From Otatea glauca (lineage: Eukaryota; Streptophyta; Magnoliopsida; Poales; Poaceae): 64,000 nt of DNA. The position numbers were made by a program, and so were the translations under genes. Under the pieces are notes generated by a model. It saw only the letters and a program-made list of their open reading frames with translations. It made no database searches and was not told where the DNA came from. The stretch spans positions 59,639,567-59,703,566 of the forward strand of contig CM070713.1 of the NCBI GenBank assembly GCA_036346275.1, read 5' to 3'. This document shows positions 1 to 10,862 of the stretch, piece by piece; within the stretch, counting starts at the first letter, position 1; each line of letters opens with the position of its first letter.

Positions 1-488
1 AAAACGCCAAAAGCCTTTCTCGAATTTTCACACCGCCTATTGAGCGGTGCTACACACATCCGTAGCACCACATGTTGTCATGGCGAGTAACCGAGTTTCC
101 AGAGATTTGATTTATTCTAAAGGGTTTTCAAGATTGAAACTTATTTATCATTTGGCAACTATTTGAATATGCATTTTGAGCCTTTAAACCCTAAAAAGAC
201 ATCGAGATAAGCGTCAAGATCCCTCTTAATAATACGGCCCTAAATCTAGTAAACCGATCTTTCTTCCAAACTCCAAGATCGTCAACAAGACTAGAAAAGA
301 GCCTTATAAATTTACCTTTTCATGATCTTGACATATTGCCGATTGGTTTGAGCCTTCCTTGGTATTTTCATGATCATTAATCTTGGAATTGACCTACTTT
401 CAATATTCTCAACAAAAGCATTAGATCATATAACAAAGTTGTCATTAATTATCAAAACCAAAACATACCGGGTGCCTAGATGCTTTCA
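1..488 (-). repeat. Partial 3' LTR of the Sirevirus-like element
   Basis: This stretch aligns with 9716-10208 and ends in the same TTCA terminus just before a pyrimidine-rich PPT complement. The first 110 bases differ from the other LTR mostly by missing single bases in G/C runs, while 110-488 is almost identical to it. That contrast suggests local sequence error. Confidence 0.92.
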
Positions 489-503
489 ATCTCCCCCTTT
501 TTG
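489..503 (-). other. Polypurine tract (primary PPT)
   Basis: Plus-strand CTCCCCCTTTTT abuts the LTR end; on the element strand it is a purine run ending in GGGGGAGAT directly before the LTR TG. It is the expected primer for plus-strand DNA synthesis. It sits in the loop of an inverted repeat (438-457 against 499-518). Confidence 0.85.
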
Positions 504-967
504 GTAATTGATGACAACCCAAAGTGATAATTTGAAATTATTTTTAATGTGAACAACAGAAGAGAAAGTTTTGCTTTAAGGAATATTTAATCATGATATT
601 TTTAGAACAAACACTCAACCTAGAAAAGTGCATATTTAATGAAAAGTGGATAGTTGTACATTTGAGAGAATTTGCAAAAATTTTGACAGAGTTTTGTTTA
701 AGAATAGAATCCGTGGATGAATAAGCAAATATACTTGAAGCAACAATATGATATTTAAAATTGCACAAGCAAGAGAATATAGGAACCAACCATAAGCATT
801 ATGATTACAAAAGTTTAACCATACCAACCAAGTAAAAATATCACAAACACATATCATCACAAACACATATTATATCACAAACACATATCATCACAAACAC
901 ATAGTTTCTTCACTTTACTCACTTCTCCCCCTTTGGCATCAAATACCCAAAAAAATCATCGTAAAGC
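504..967 (-). other. Non-coding 3' internal region with a second PPT-like tract
   Basis: No credible ORF. A second purine tract of the form GGGGGAGAA lies at 923-936 on the minus strand. Short direct repeats of ATCACAAACACAT occur at 838-902. Extra PPT copies are a reported Sirevirus trait. Confidence 0.6.
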
Positions 968-2383
968 TCAAGGGGCTGGAGGAGCAGAAGGAGGAGGCGG
1001 AGTAGATGGAGGAGCATGAGATCCGGAGCGCTGATAGACGACTGGCAGAGACGAACGAAGCTCGGAGATAGAAGTATCAACTGAGTCTAGTCGACCTCGA
1101 ACCTCCTCAACCATCTGTCGAATCTGAGCCTGAGCCTCATCCATCCTAGCGAAGCCACTCAGCATTTCAGATCTTATACTGGCCAGGCTGCTCATGAGGT
1201 CATTCCTCAAACTGTGAAAGAACTGATCATGCTTGGTGGAGGAACCTCGATGCTTCCGAAATCCCGAGTCCGAGGTCACGAGATGAGGATTGACCTCACG
1301 ATCGATAGATTGAGGGCACCTCACGGGACGATAGGGCTTATGAACACCCCACACCCCTCAAATCCGGATACTCTCTTGATAATCATCATAATGTAAGGAG
1401 CAAGATAGATCCTCTTACCTTTATCACAAGCAGAGGATGCCATTTCCCTAATCATGAAGTCCACCACATCAAATTTATGCTTGTTCATGATTTTGCTCAT
1501 AATATTCCAGGCATACCCTCTGATTTCATCATAATTCCCGCTCTTGGGATGGATGGTAACTCTGACTATTCTATTTATCAGACTGGCAGAAGGAAGAAGA
1601 TGCGCCATTTTACCTGGACGCTTGACTGAAGCTGCAGGATCATAGAACTCAAACTTCCTGGCGAGGGGGATGACTCTATCACTGTGTACGCTTGGATACC
1701 CACTGTGATGAATTCCCCAAGCTTCCTCAATTTCATTCTTAGTGACTGTGTGCACTGCGCATCCGTCATCCAAGTGATGCTCTCATATGACTCGAGACAT
1801 GCAGGTGGCATAGAACTGTCTAATCAATTCCTCGTTATAGTCACACTTCTTGCTAACAAAATCGCACAAGCTCGCACCATGGAACAGCTCTGCACCCCAC
1901 AAACAAAGGAATTTTCCTAATATGCTCCCAGTTGATCCACTTATGATCAAGAAAGTCCTTTTCTTTGTAAATTTCATAGAACACTTTTTGTCAAACAAGG
2001 TTCTAAATCTATCCTCGATGGCATTGTTAGCGCAAGTATTGGTTTGCGCTTCTTAAGGAGAAGTATGTATCACCTTTGATTGTCCTTAGATTTGACGAAG
2101 GATCAAAATCATCAAGGTTTTCCTCTTCTGTCTCTTCTCCACTTTGAGATTTATCTATGTCCATAGAATCACTTGCTTCTTCGATTTACGACATCGGACG
2201 TTTTCCCTTGGATTTCTTGGAGTCATCACCAATTTCTTGCTTATTCTTCTTTCGGACTTCACGATGTCTTGAAGCTATTGGAATATTGTCTTCACCGGGA
2301 TCTTGAGGTGGTGGAGGATGAGGAGCACGTCCTCGATTTGCAGCTACTTTAATGTAAGAGGCAGAACCTCGAGTTTTAGTCAT
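968..2383 (-). pseudogene. Third ORF downstream of pol (env-like/additional ORF), broken
   Basis: Minus-strand coding remnants run from an ATG at 2383-2381 to a stop at 968-970 but need at least three frame changes (pieces 2383-2186, 1998-1783, 1773-1321, 1354-968). The N-terminal piece is basic and proline-rich. The middle is a globular region rich in W, F and I, resembling what I recall of the putative plant transposon protein domain. The C-terminal piece has a heptad-like stretch (about 45 residues) and a tail almost only of P, A and S. Position after RNase H matches the extra ORF of some Sireviruses. Function is unknown; I see no clear signal peptide or fusion motif, so env-like is only positional. 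Confidence 0.6.
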
Positions 2384-3040
2384 GATTACTGGATACAAAA
2401 GAGAGTTTCAAGGAGTAAGATCGGGGATATGCCCTAGAAACCCTAAAAATAGCCAATTGTGAGCAACTTGATCAGAATCCGGTGCTACCGCTCATGCAAA
2501 TCTGTAGCATCGACTGGGCAAGTGCTATCATACAGGACCGTAGAGCACCTGGCCGATGCGATTTGAACAAAATTTGTCCGAAATCATGATTTTGAATGGT
2601 TTGATTCAGAAATGTTGATTAACAAAGATGTATATCCTTCATCAAATTCATTTTAACCATAAATTTCACCAAATTTCTACACATTTTGCTATTTTCTCAC
2701 AAAACCCTAAAAGGTATGTAGATGATGCTAGGGCATGAGAAATTGATTGATTTTGAACAAAAGAGGGTACCTTTGAGAGAGGATCGAGTGAAGATCAAAA
2801 AGATTGATAGGAAACTTGATTTCTCCGGATGAATTTGAAGAAATTTTAGTGGGGAACCGAATGGAAAATGGAAGAGAGAGAAACGAGAGAGAGTGCGGTG
2901 AGAAGAATGGGAAAACGGTTGCACCGCACTGGTTTAACCCTCAAAACCCGATAAATCCGGCTACATTGTTTTTCCTAGTCTGGTCTCGGTGCTACCGCTC
3001 TTGTATGAGCGGTACTACCGGGAAAACAGCCAAGGCAGAA
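2384..3040 (-). promoter_or_regulatory. Leader-like region upstream of the third ORF, with LTR-type palindromes
   Basis: Read on the minus strand: a palindrome pair of the LTR type at 2985-3025, a long pyrimidine-rich stretch (about 2780-2910) like a plant 5' UTR, a possible splice donor (AAAG/GTACC, donor at 2770-2769), and a possible acceptor (ATCCAG, AG at 2390-2389) five bases before the third-ORF ATG. A second palindrome remnant lies at 2481-2530. This would allow an internal promoter or a spliced subgenomic RNA. No clear TATA is seen. Confidence 0.4.
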
Positions 3041-3314
3041 ATAAACACCCAGAGAATTCAACATAACTAATAAAATTTTAATATTTTTATATAAGACATA
3101 CAATTGCATCCAAAACTTATGTAAATTTTCAAGATTTATGGCTTAATTATGATTCATCCTCATTTTTTAAATATATAGCATCATTTGAAATTCAAGATAT
3201 AAGAATCATATAAAGAGCTCCCCCTCAACAAGTGCTATATAAAAATGAAAGACATTCAACAAAGCAACAAAAGGAATAACCAATAAGTCTTTTAAGCAAG
3301 ATTCAAAAGAAAAC
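3041..3314 (-). other. Spacer between RNase H and leader, with a PPT-like tract
   Basis: AT-rich, no ORF. Plus-strand GAGCTCCCCCTCAACAAG (3216-3233) is a third PPT-like tract on the element strand. A similar tract follows the gag stop in the gag-only element (55978-55990). Confidence 0.5.
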
Positions 3315-6300
3315 TCAAATCACATTAGAGATGTCTATGACATTTAATTCATTCCTCAATTTACAGAACCGGGCTTCATCTAAAGGCTTGGTTAAGATAT
3401 CCGCTAATTGATCTTCGGTTCTAATGTGACTAATCACTATATCTCCTTTGCTAACATGATCTCTCAAGAAATGATGACGGATTTCTATATGTTTGGTTCT
3501 TGAGTGTTGGACCGGGTTGTTGGCTATTTTAACGGCACTTTCGTTATCACATAAAAGAGGCACATTTTTAAAATCTATTCCATAATCCATTAAAGTTTGC
3601 CTCATCCACAATAATTGAGCACAACAACTACCGGCGGATATGTATTCGGCTTCGGCGGTGGATAGAGCTACGGAATTTTGTTTCTTGGAGAACCAAGAAA
3701 TAAGGGATCTACCTAGAAATTAGCAATTTCCGGAGGTGTTTTTTCTATCCACTTTGCAACCCGCATAATCCGAGTCCAAATATCCAATTAAATCAAAATT
3801 AGCACCTTTAGGATACCATAACCCTATATTTGAGGAATGCTTTAAATATCTTAGAATTCTCTTAACAGCTACTAAATGACATTCTTTAGGAGAAGCTTGA
3901 AAGCGAGCACACATGCACACACTAAACATAATATCGGGCCTAGATGCGGTGAGATAAAGTAGACTACCAATCATAGAGCGATAAAGTTTTGAGTCTACCG
4001 GTTTACCTCCCTCGTTTAGATCAATATGCCCGTTAGAAGCCATTGGTGTCTTGATGGGCTTCGAGTCTTCCATGCCAAATCTCTTCAGCAAATCTTTCAC
4101 ATATTTGGTTTGACTCACGAAGGTCCCATTCTTGAGTTGCTTGATTTGAAGTCCAAGGAAGAAGCTTAATTCTCCAATCATTGACATCTCAAACTCCCTA
4201 GACATCATATCACCAAATTCTTTGCAAAAGTCTTCGTTAGTAGAGCCAAATATAATATCATCAACATAGATTTGGCATTCAAAGAATTCTTCGTCAATAA
4301 TTTTTGTAAAGAGTGTTGTATCAACCTTCCTAATTTTGAACCCTTTAGAAAGTAGAAAATCTCTAAGTCGCTCATATCATGCTCTAGGAGCTTGTTTGAG
4401 ACCATATAGCGCCTTAGAGAGTTTGTAAACATGGTTAGGATATTTAGGACTTTCAAAACCGGGAGGTTGTTCAACAAATACCAACTCAGAAATTTCTCCA
4501 TTTAGAAAAGCACTCTTTACATCCATTTGAAATAATTTAATATCAAAATAAGATGCAAAAGCAAGTAAGATTCTAATGGCTTCTAATCTAGCCACGGGAG
4601 CAAAAGTTTCACCAAAATCCAAACCTTCAATTTGAGTAAATCCTTGAGCTACCAACCGGGCCTTATTTCTTACCACAATACCATTTTCATCTTGTTTGTT
4701 TCAGAATACCCACTTTGTACCTATTACATTGTGTTCCTTGGGCCTTTCCACTAAAGTCCAAACATCATTTCGAGCAAAGTTATTGAGTTCTTCATGCATT
4801 GAATTTACCCAATCCGGATCATCTAGAGCTTCATCTATGTGAGTAGGTTCAAAAGAAGATACAAAGGAGTAATGTTTGCAAAAAGAAGCAACGCGAGATC
4901 GAGTTTGAACACCCTTACTAACATCACCCAATATTTGATCTATTGGATGATCTTTGGAGAGCCCATGATGAATTCTTTGAGGTAGAGTATGCGTTTGTTA
5001 ATCACACTCCTTTTCATCCACATCAATAGGTTGAACTTGACTTGACGTAGCGGAAGTGGAGGGTTCAACTTTAGTGGATGAGGGTGTATCTTGTTTATCC
5101 TCTTTTGGTTTTATGTCTCCAAGTGCCATGTTCTTCATTGCTTCTCTTAAACCTTCTTCACCTACATCATCCAAGTTTTCTTGCTCTTCTTGAGAGCCAT
5201 TAGTTTCATCAAACTCAATATCACAAGTTTCTTCCACAAAACCTTTATTTTTGTTGAATACACGATAGGCTTTGCTATTTGAAGAATATCCAAGCAAGAA
5301 GCCTTCATCACAACGACTTTGAAATTTTGAAATTCGAACACCCTTTTTCAAGATGTAGCATTTACAACCAAAAACTCGAAAATAAGAAATATTTGGTCTT
5401 CTTCCAATGAGAAGCTCATAAAAGATCTTTTTCAAGAGACGATGCAAATAAAGCCTATTAGTTGCATGGCAAGCGGTATTAATGGCTTCCGCCCAAAAAC
5501 TATCGGAGGTGCCATACTCATCAAGCATAGTTCTTGCCATTTCAATTAATGTTCGATTTTCCCGTTCCACAACTCTATTTTGTTCCGGAGTGTAAGTAGC
5601 GGAAAGTTCGTGCTTTATTCCAAATTCATCACAATAATCTTCAATTTTTGTATTTTTGAACTCGGAACCGTTGTCACTACGAATCTTCTTAATTTTAAAA
5701 TCAAATTCATTTTGAGCCCTTTTTGCAAAGTTTTTAAAGATACCGGAGGTTTCGGATTTATCATCTAAAAAGAATACCCACGTATACCTTGAAAAATCAT
5801 CAACAATGACCAAACAATAAGAATTTCCTCCAATGCTCTTGTAGGTTGTTGGGCCAAACAAATCCATATGTAAGAGCTCTAATGGTCTAGATGTGGACAT
5901 GATACTTTTTGAAGGATGAGAACTAGCAACTTGTTTCCGGCTTGACAAGCACTACAAAGTCTATTTTTCTCAAACTTCACATCTTTCAAGCCCACAACTA
6001 AATCATTTTTGAAAAGCTTTTTGAGTTGGATCATCCCAACATGAGCTAGTCTTCTATGCCATAACCATCCTAGGGATGTCTTTGCAATTAAGCAAGTTTG
6101 AAGACATGACTCATTTGAGGTGAAATCAACTAAATATAAGTTTCCAAATCTAAAACCTTTGAACACTAAAGAATTATCATTTTGTTTAGAAATCACTACA
6201 CCATTCTTAGAAAACATGCAAGAAAGACCTAGATCACAAATTTGAGCAACCGATAACAAATTAAAATTTAAGGTTTCTACCAAAGAGACATTTGAAATAG

Positions 6301-6500
6301 AAAGGTCATTTGAGATAACGATTTTACCCAAACCCAATACCTTTCCTTTACTATTGTCACCAAATGTGATCTTGTCGTTTTGCCCATTTCCTACTTCAAA
6401 GGTGGTGAACATCTTCCGGTCACCGGTCATATGTTGAGTTCATCCACTATCCAACACCCAATGCCGTCCGCCGGTCTTGTAGTTCACCTACAAAAGAGAA
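3315..6500 (-). pseudogene. Ty1/copia pol: protease, integrase, RT, RNase H (interrupted)
   Basis: Order on the minus strand: protease motif DSG at 6451-6443, followed at once by TGA (6442-6440) where this family has Cys; GAG-pre-integrase zinc site (H..H, C-x2-C) at about 6070-5950; integrase core with D (HMDLFGP), D (RSDNGSEF) and E (VERENRT) at 5880-5530; RT with KARLVAQGFTQ, QMDVKSAFLNGE, YGLKQAPRA and a YVDD box near 4290-4260; RNase H to the stop at 3315. Breaks visible: TGA 6442-6440, a frame change near 5940, TGA at 4379-4377 (replacing Trp in the motif after QAPRA) and TAA at 3722-3720. All catalytic boxes are recognisable, so the loss looks recent. Confidence 0.9.
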
Positions 6501-8439
6501 TCAAGTTCTTTTAGGTACCCAAATTTGTTTGGGTCCTTGGAGGTTAGTAACCAAGGCTTTGGGCACCCAAATGACATTCTTTTTACGGCCAAGTATAGGA
6601 GTGCCAACAAACTTAGCAATTATTTTGCCAACATTATCTTTCTTAAGAACATAACAAAAGTCATAAATGTTATTTTTAGTTGTTTTATCCAAAAGACAAT
6701 TGTTTGCTAGATGCCCTACCTCATAACATTTGTAACAAAACTTCCCATTTGATTTAACAAAACGAGGAGCTTTGTTATTAATCTTTTTGCCCTTCTTAGG
6801 AACATATCCTAGTCCTTCTTTATTGTAGGAGCATCTTTGGCCATTCAAGATTTTATTTAAAGTGTCTTTACCCTTGAAACATCTATCAAGACTTTTACTA
6901 AGTTTGTTTACTTGTTCCTTAAGTTCATTATTTTCTACTACTAGGTTTTCATTGCATGAAGTAGAACTAGAGCATGATATTGATGGCATATCAAATAAAT
7001 CATCACAAGAGGTAGATATGCTAGTTTTTGATATACAACACGAATCTATTTCTAAGCAAGATATATCATCAATAATTTTGCAACTTATTCCTATATCATT
7101 TTGAGGCTTTGAATGGTCCTTAGCAAGAAGAGTCTCATGAGCTTCCATTAGCTCCTCATAAGAGTCTTTGAGAGAAAGGTATTCTCTTCTCAAAGCTTTA
7201 TGTTTAGACTTTTCTTTTCCAAGATACTCATTCAAGTCCTCAAGCATATCCATTAATTCATCATAGGAGGGTTCATCATCATTTGTGTTTACCTTAAAAT
7301 CTCCTTTAGCCATAATACATAAGGGAGTGACGAAAGGTGATGAGGTCTCCTCAATAGCAATTCCGGCAAGACCCTTCTTCTTTGGAGGTGGATCATCCTC
7401 GGAAGAGTCGGAGTCCGAATATTCTTCCTCGGAGTTCCATTCTCCAATGTGAGCCTCGCCTTTCCCATCTTTATTCAACTTCTTGAAGAGCTTCTTCTTC
7501 CCATGAAAAAACTTCTTCTTCGGAGGGGATTTGTTTTTGTCGTCCCTTTTCTTTGGACATTTTGAGGCAATATGTCCCTTCTCATCACATTCATAGCACT
7601 GGATATTGGCATATCGATTGGTGCTAGAGTATTGTCCCTTCTTGAATTTTTGAGGACCACTTGTGCTTGAACGTCTCTTCATAAATTTTCTCATTCTTCT
7701 TACAAGAAGAGCCATTTCCTCCTCGGTGTCTTCGTCATCATCGGAGTCATTGAGCATCTCATTACTTGACTCCGCCTTTGCTTTGAAGGCGATGTTCTTC
7801 TTCTTCGAAGAGCTTTGTTCCAAAAGCTCTTCCTTGTCCTTCTTGTAAAGCTCATTGGTTATGAGATTTCCAAGAAGTCCCGTTGGCGTCATTCTTGGTA
7901 ATTCCGGTGAGTTGAGAAACAACGTCACCAAGGTCTCATATTTTTCTAAGAGCCCTAAGCATCTTACGAACAATGTCAAAATCGGTTAGTGATGCTCCAA
8001 GGCCCTTGAGCTCATTTACTATGTTGTTCAACCGTGAATACATCTCATTGATGTTTTCATGAGGCAACATAATAAAACTCTCATATTTGATTCGAAGCAT
8101 ATGCAATTTAGCTTCCTTGACCGAGGATGTCCCCTCATGAATTTCCGAGAGGGTTGTCCAAATCTCATGAGTGGTTTCAAGATTGCTCACTCGATTGAAC
8201 TCATCCGCGTTCAAAGCTCCAAAAAGAGCATTCATAGCTTGAGCATTTAGATGAGTGTTTCGCTCCTCTTGGTCATTTGTGAGTGTGGGATTAACCCCCG
8301 GAGTGAAACCCTCAACTACAATCCTCCATATGCTTGGACTCATGGCCTTAAGATAAACGGTCATGCGAATTTTCCAATAAGCATAATTTGTACCATCAAA
8401 AAATAGCGTCTTGCCTATTGACACCCCATCGCTAGCCAT
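6501..8439 (-). pseudogene. Sirevirus-like gag with two zinc knuckles (frameshifted)
   Basis: Starts at ATG 8439-8437 soon after the PBS. The N-terminal UBN2-type gag domain (FDGTNYAYWKIRM near residue 14) forms the capsid. The frame changes near 7950 and continues to 6501. The C-terminal part has a first knuckle (CYECDEKGHIASKC), a Lys-rich and an acidic stretch, a coiled-coil-like segment (7140-7260), a second knuckle (CYKCYEVGHLANNC), and a single VLKKD..AKFV module before IWVPK. The same order occurs in the gag-only element at 53967-55704, where the last module is five-fold. Confidence 0.9.
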
Positions 8440-8479
8440 CCTTACTCTCTAGGCGGTGAAGCCCCAAAAGAGAGTCCAA

Positions 8480-8491
8480 GCTCTGATACCA
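8480..8491 (-). other. Primer binding site (initiator Met-tRNA type)
   Basis: On the minus strand the sequence is TGGTATCAGAGC, the standard plant copia PBS complementary to the 3' end of initiator tRNA-Met. It lies two bases inside the LTR end. Confidence 0.95.
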
Positions 8492-9185
8492 CTTGTAGGA
8501 TCAAGGATAACCGACTAGAGCGGGGAGAATAGGAGGTTTCTAAATTTTTCAACACAATTTAGAATTTACAAAAGAAACTATGAAATTGAGATACAAATAT
8601 GAAAAACACACTAAAGATCTAGCAATTTCTTAAGATGCTATGTCAAACCAAGTGAAGCAAAAAGACTTGTGAGCACAAAGACTATGAAGAGTATGGTATT
8701 AATGAAATGGATACTCAACAAACAAAAATACCAAACACAAACAAATAGGAGACAAGGAATTTAACCCGTGGTCTCGGACACTTGCCGGTCTCCCTACTCC
8801 ACGTTGAGGTGACTTGAACCACGTCAAGCCGGCTCCACTCGCTTGAGCCTTCCTCGATCACTAAGGTAGTTCTTCCCAGCTCCGGGTAGGCGAACTCCGA
8901 CCTTCACAACTTGCCGGGGCTTCTCACAATCTCCGTTGAGAAGCTCACCGCGCACGATCGCCTCCAAGCCGTCTAGGAGGCGGCAACCTCCAAGAGTAAT
9001 AAACCTTGACACTAGCTTGAGGTCGAATGACGGTGTCTAAAGGTTCAAACACTAAATGCAACACTCAATCTTACTTCTCACACTCACAAATGGAAATTGA
9101 ATGCACACAAGAGTGGGGAACACTTGCTAGAGCTCAAATATCATCAATGAGGACCAAGAGAGTCTTTAAAATGCAGATGGGGAGG

Positions 9186-9221
9186 TATTTATAGCCTCCA
9201 CCAAACTTTCTAGCCGTTGGA
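9186..9221 (-). promoter_or_regulatory. LTR core promoter: TATA box plus MSA-like box
   Basis: Minus strand: TCCAACGGCTA at 9221-9211 is a perfect match to the mitosis-specific activator consensus TCYAACGGYYA, followed by TATAAATA at 9193-9186. The palindrome array ends about 20 bp upstream of the box. The same order is seen in the other large LTRs here. Confidence 0.65.
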
Positions 9222-9239
9222 GCTCGAAATCTGTAAAAA

Positions 9240-9835
9240 TCTGTTTTTCCGGTGCTACCGCCCATGTAGGACCGGTAGCACCGGGCTCCTCTTCAACGGC
9301 TAGAACAGTGCATTTAATGCACTTGCCAGAGACCGTTACAGGGGGTCCGATGCTACCGCCCAACTAGAGCCGGTAGCACCGAGCTCCACTTCAATTTCTT
9401 TCTTCAAAAAGACACTTCTCTGGAATTATAGCACCGGGCTCACGGCCGGTGCTACCGTGAATCCGGTATCACCAGGATATAATGGTCGGTAGCACCGGGC
9501 TCCCAAATGCCCAGAAAAGGTGCTTCTCTGGAATTTTTACACCGAGTGGTGGTCCGGTGCTACCGATAGTCCGGTAGCACCGGCCTACCATGGGCGGTAG
9601 CACCGGGCTAAATAAAACACCCAAAAACACACCCTCTGTGATTTTCACACCGGGCTGAAGTCCGGTGCTACCGATGGTCCGTAGCACCGCCTACCATGGC
9701 GGTAGCACCGCTACAAAACGCCCAAAAGCCTTTCTCTCGAATTTTCACACCGCCTATTGAGCCGGTGCTACCACGCATCCGGTAGCACCGCGCTGTCATG
9801 GGCGGTAGCACCGGGTTTCCAGAGATTTGATTTGT
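9240..9835 (-). repeat. LTR palindrome array, core CCGGTGCTACCGG
   Basis: At least a dozen copies of GGTGCTACC or its complement GGTAGCACC, mostly paired into imperfect palindromes with spacers of 5-30 bp. The patch 9675-9740 has many copies missing one G or C relative to their neighbours. Confidence 0.85.
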
Positions 9836-10247
9836 TCTAAAGGATTTTCAAGATTGAAACTTATTTATCATTTGGCAACTATTTGAATATGCATTTTGAG
9901 CCTTTAAACCCTAAAAAGACATCGAGATAAGTGTCAAGATCCCTCTTAATAGTACGGCCCTAAATCTAGTAAACCGATCTTTCTTCCAAACTCCAAGATC
10001 GTCAACAAGACTAGAAAAGAGCCTTATAAATTTACCTTTTCATGATCTTGACATATTGCCGATTGGTTTGAGCCTTCCTTGGTATTTCCATGATCATTAA
10101 TCTTGGAATTGACCTACTTTCAATATTCTCAACAAAAGTATTAGATCATATAACAAAGTTGTCATTAATTATCAAAACCAAAACATACCAGGTGCCTAGA
10201 TGCTTTCAGTTGTGCTGATAATTTTTTTACAGTTCATTTTATTTATT

Positions 10248-10410
10248 GTTTAGGGTTAGGGTTAAATCTAGTTATTTTCGCGATTTATTTTGCTTAGTGT
10301 TTAGGGTTAGGGTTAGATCTAGTTATTTTCGCGGTTTATTTGGTTTAGTATTTAGGGTTAGGGTTAGATCTAATTATTTTCGCGGTTTATTTTGTTTAGT
10401 GTTTAGGATG
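10248..10410 (+). repeat. 51-bp tandem repeat carrying telomere-like TTTAGGG
   Basis: Units start at 10248, 10299, 10350 and 10401 (partial). Each holds TTTAGGGTTAGGGTTA plus an AT-rich stretch with TTCGCG. It is interstitial and short, so not a telomere. It lies just upstream of the zinc-finger remnant. Confidence 0.85.
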
Positions 10411-10862
10411 ATCAACCCTCTCTGTGGTGCTACTACCGTCCAAAAAAGCCAGATCATGAGTACGCCTACGGTATTATTCAACGACCACTACAGGCGTACT
10501 GCATTGACTGCAGGACACGCTTCCGGTTGTACAAGGATAAGCCCAACACACACCTCCTGCACCATATAGTGGAGTGCGAGCCGAAACAGAGCAGACGTCT
10601 CGGCAAGTCAACGCCAACGGCCAACGCACCAGAAGTGCAAGAGGGTACCTCCTCTCGAAGAGGAAGGGACAAGGGGAAGCAGCCGGCCGAGGTCCGCATC
10701 ACGCAACAAATCCTTGACGTGTTACGCAGACCATCCGGGAACTCGGACGGTATTAACATAGGGGACGCCGGGAATCGGGATGACATGCCCATATGGGAGG
10801 GCAGAAATCCACAAAAAAAGACCAAAAAATTCTGTCTTATACACCCAATACGTACGGCATAG
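10411..10862 (+). pseudogene. BED-type zinc-finger protein fragment, 5' part (interrupted)
   Basis: In the frame of 10500 the translation has C-x2-C at 10500-10511 and H-x3-H-x3-C at about 10551-10577. This is the spacing of BED fingers found in hAT transposases and related host proteins. A Lys/Arg/Pro-rich linker follows and the frame closes at 10860-10862. No ATG is assigned. A second finger of the same pattern lies beyond the solo LTR (13583-13660). No transposase core is visible, so this may be a captured or decayed fragment. Confidence 0.5.

Larger units (their letters stand above)
1..10208 (-). mobile_element. Sirevirus-like Ty1/copia retrotransposon (3' LTR cut by window start)
   Basis: Element read on the minus strand: LTR (8494-10208), PBS, gag, protease, integrase, RT, RNase H, a third ORF, PPT and a partial second LTR (1-488). 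Domain order protease-integrase-RT-RNase H is Ty1/copia. The 1.7-kb LTR, Met-tRNA PBS, several PPT-like tracts and an extra ORF after pol point to the Sirevirus (SIRE/Maximus) lineage. Gag and pol carry stops and a frameshift, so the copy is not autonomous. The base after the LTR end is G at 10209; the matching target duplication on the other side lies outside the window. Confidence 0.93.
8494..10208 (-). repeat. 5' LTR of the Sirevirus-like element
   Basis: 1715 bp, bounded by TG and CA on the plus strand (TGTAGGATC to GATGCTTTCA). Read on the minus strand it holds a palindrome array, an MSA-like box, a TATA box, an R region and a C-rich U5 end. The U5 end shares the CTATTC..CCC..CTCTAG phrase with the other large LTRs in this window. 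Confidence 0.95.

Noticed and set aside
968..2383. Retroviral envelope gene
   Set aside because: Only the position fits; no signal peptide, transmembrane helix or fusion motif is visible, so it is called an additional ORF.
9240..9835. CRISPR-like array of short palindromes
   Set aside because: Eukaryotic LTR context, irregular spacing, no leader or cas genes.
1..10208. Endogenous plant pararetrovirus
   Set aside because: LTRs, Met-tRNA PBS and copia domain order (integrase before RT) identify a Ty1/copia retrotransposon.
10248..10410. Telomere or subtelomere
   Set aside because: Only three to four 51-bp units with TTTAGGG inside; unique sequence and elements on both sides.
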